Of a stretch of DNA of 5,412 nt, positions 4,983-5,412 are shown piece after piece. The translations under genes were made by a program, and so were the position numbers. Below the pieces are notes generated by a model. That model made no database searches. It was not told the DNA's origin and saw only the letters and a program-made list of their open reading frames with translations. Positions within the stretch are counted from its first letter, which is position 1. Each line of letters starts with the position of its first letter. The stretch comes from Lachnospiraceae bacterium (lineage in GTDB: Bacteria; Bacillota; Clostridia; Lachnospirales; Anaerotignaceae), in assembly GCA_028695945.1 (NCBI GenBank), contig JAQVIB010000149.1:1-5412 (forward strand), in the 5' to 3' direction.

Positions 4983-5412
4983 TTAGAAATTGCTTTTGTC
5001 CTTAGAAAAGGTACTTCCCTTTGCTACTCTTATTTTATTATCCAAGAGAACACAACGCTTTATAGAACTAGAACCAAATTTTTGGGTAATTGTGTCTATA
5101 GCCGCATCAGCTTTACGTTGTTTTTCACGGTTTTCTTCTGTAAAAGATATTTGATAAAAGCAATCATAACTAAGTTTATCAGCAGAGACACCAAGATGAC
5201 GTAAAGGCTCTTTTTTCCACATGGCATCAAAAATTTTAGTAGCGGTATAATATATAGTGTTTGTACAGTCGGTTGACCCATTTAGCTGTTTTTGGTGTGA
5301 ATATACCTTGAATTCATTAGTTTTAACTGTTACAGAGATGCTATTAGTAAATTGCCCGTGATAACGCAGTCGTTTGCCAATATTTTCGGAAAGAGCAAGC
5401 AAAACTTTATGG
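4983..5412 (-). CDS. Y-family DNA polymerase (Pol IV/UmuC-like), C-terminal part, partial
   Basis: The frame is open to the right edge, so the catalytic palm, fingers and thumb lie outside and only about 142 C-terminal residues are visible, ending at the TAA complementary to 4983-4985. They match the little-finger (IMS_C) domain of translesion polymerases: LLALSENIGKRLRYHGQFTN, then EFKVYSHQKQL, CTNTIYYTATKIFDAMWKKE and the characteristic PLRHLGVSADKLS. Next comes QISFT (5139-5153), where related proteins carry a beta-clamp-binding motif such as QLSLF, and then a helical tail with the AID-I-KFGSSSIKR pattern seen in clostridial Y-family polymerases. These enzymes copy damaged DNA with low fidelity. 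It is transcribed towards the NUDIX gene and ends 29 bp from its stop. Assignment to the family is firm; whether it is DinB or the UvrX/UmuC branch cannot be decided from this domain. Confidence 0.88.
   Translation of the reverse strand, partial: HKVLLALSENIGKRLRYHGQFTNSISVTVKTNEFKVYSHQKQLNGSTDCTNTIYYTATKIFDAMWKKEPLRHLGVSADKLSYDCFYQISFTEENREKQRKADAAIDTITQKFGSSSIKRCVLLDNKIRVAKGSTFSKDKSNF

Noticed and set aside
1..5412. CRISPR array or phage-defence system
   Set aside because: No regularly spaced repeats were seen, and every sizeable gene except the 5' partial one has a recognised mobile-element or housekeeping function.

Overview
The window looks like a low-GC Gram-positive anaerobe of the class Clostridia. 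The sequence is AT-rich, ribosome-binding sites are strong and AGGAGG-like, ATG, GTG and TTG starts are all used, and rho-independent terminators have U-tails. The proteins have the character of Lachnospiraceae and related gut clostridia. Species cannot be named from this sequence.

Bases 1 to about 1680-1740 are the int-proximal end of an integrated mobile element. It holds the 3' tail of an unidentified lysine-rich protein, a strong terminator, a 64-residue winged-helix excisionase (xis), and a Tn916/lambda-type tyrosine integrase (int) pointing out of the element. Between xis and int is a compact control region. It has a near-consensus promoter whose -10 lies inside an inverted repeat, and a hairpin that buries the int ribosome-binding site. 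Just after int are two TGGTGTAA repeats spaced 11 bp apart, which are candidate integrase arm sites. The right attachment site must lie between there and queA. The left end of the element is outside the window.

Bases 1747-4972 are a tight chromosomal housekeeping operon on the + strand: queA (queuosine tRNA modification), a YqeM-like SAM-dependent methyltransferase, hslO (redox-activated chaperone Hsp33) and a NUDIX hydrolase. Gaps are 28, 19 and 13 bp. The operon ends in a strong terminator whose left arm is inside the last codons of the NUDIX gene. No terminator separates int from queA, so element transcription may feed this operon.

Bases 4983-5412 carry, on the - strand and convergent with the operon, the C-terminal part of a Y-family translesion DNA polymerase that runs off the right edge.

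No CRISPR array, tRNA, rRNA or clearly new defence or biosynthetic system is present. The most interesting parts are the xis-int control region and the int-queA junction.
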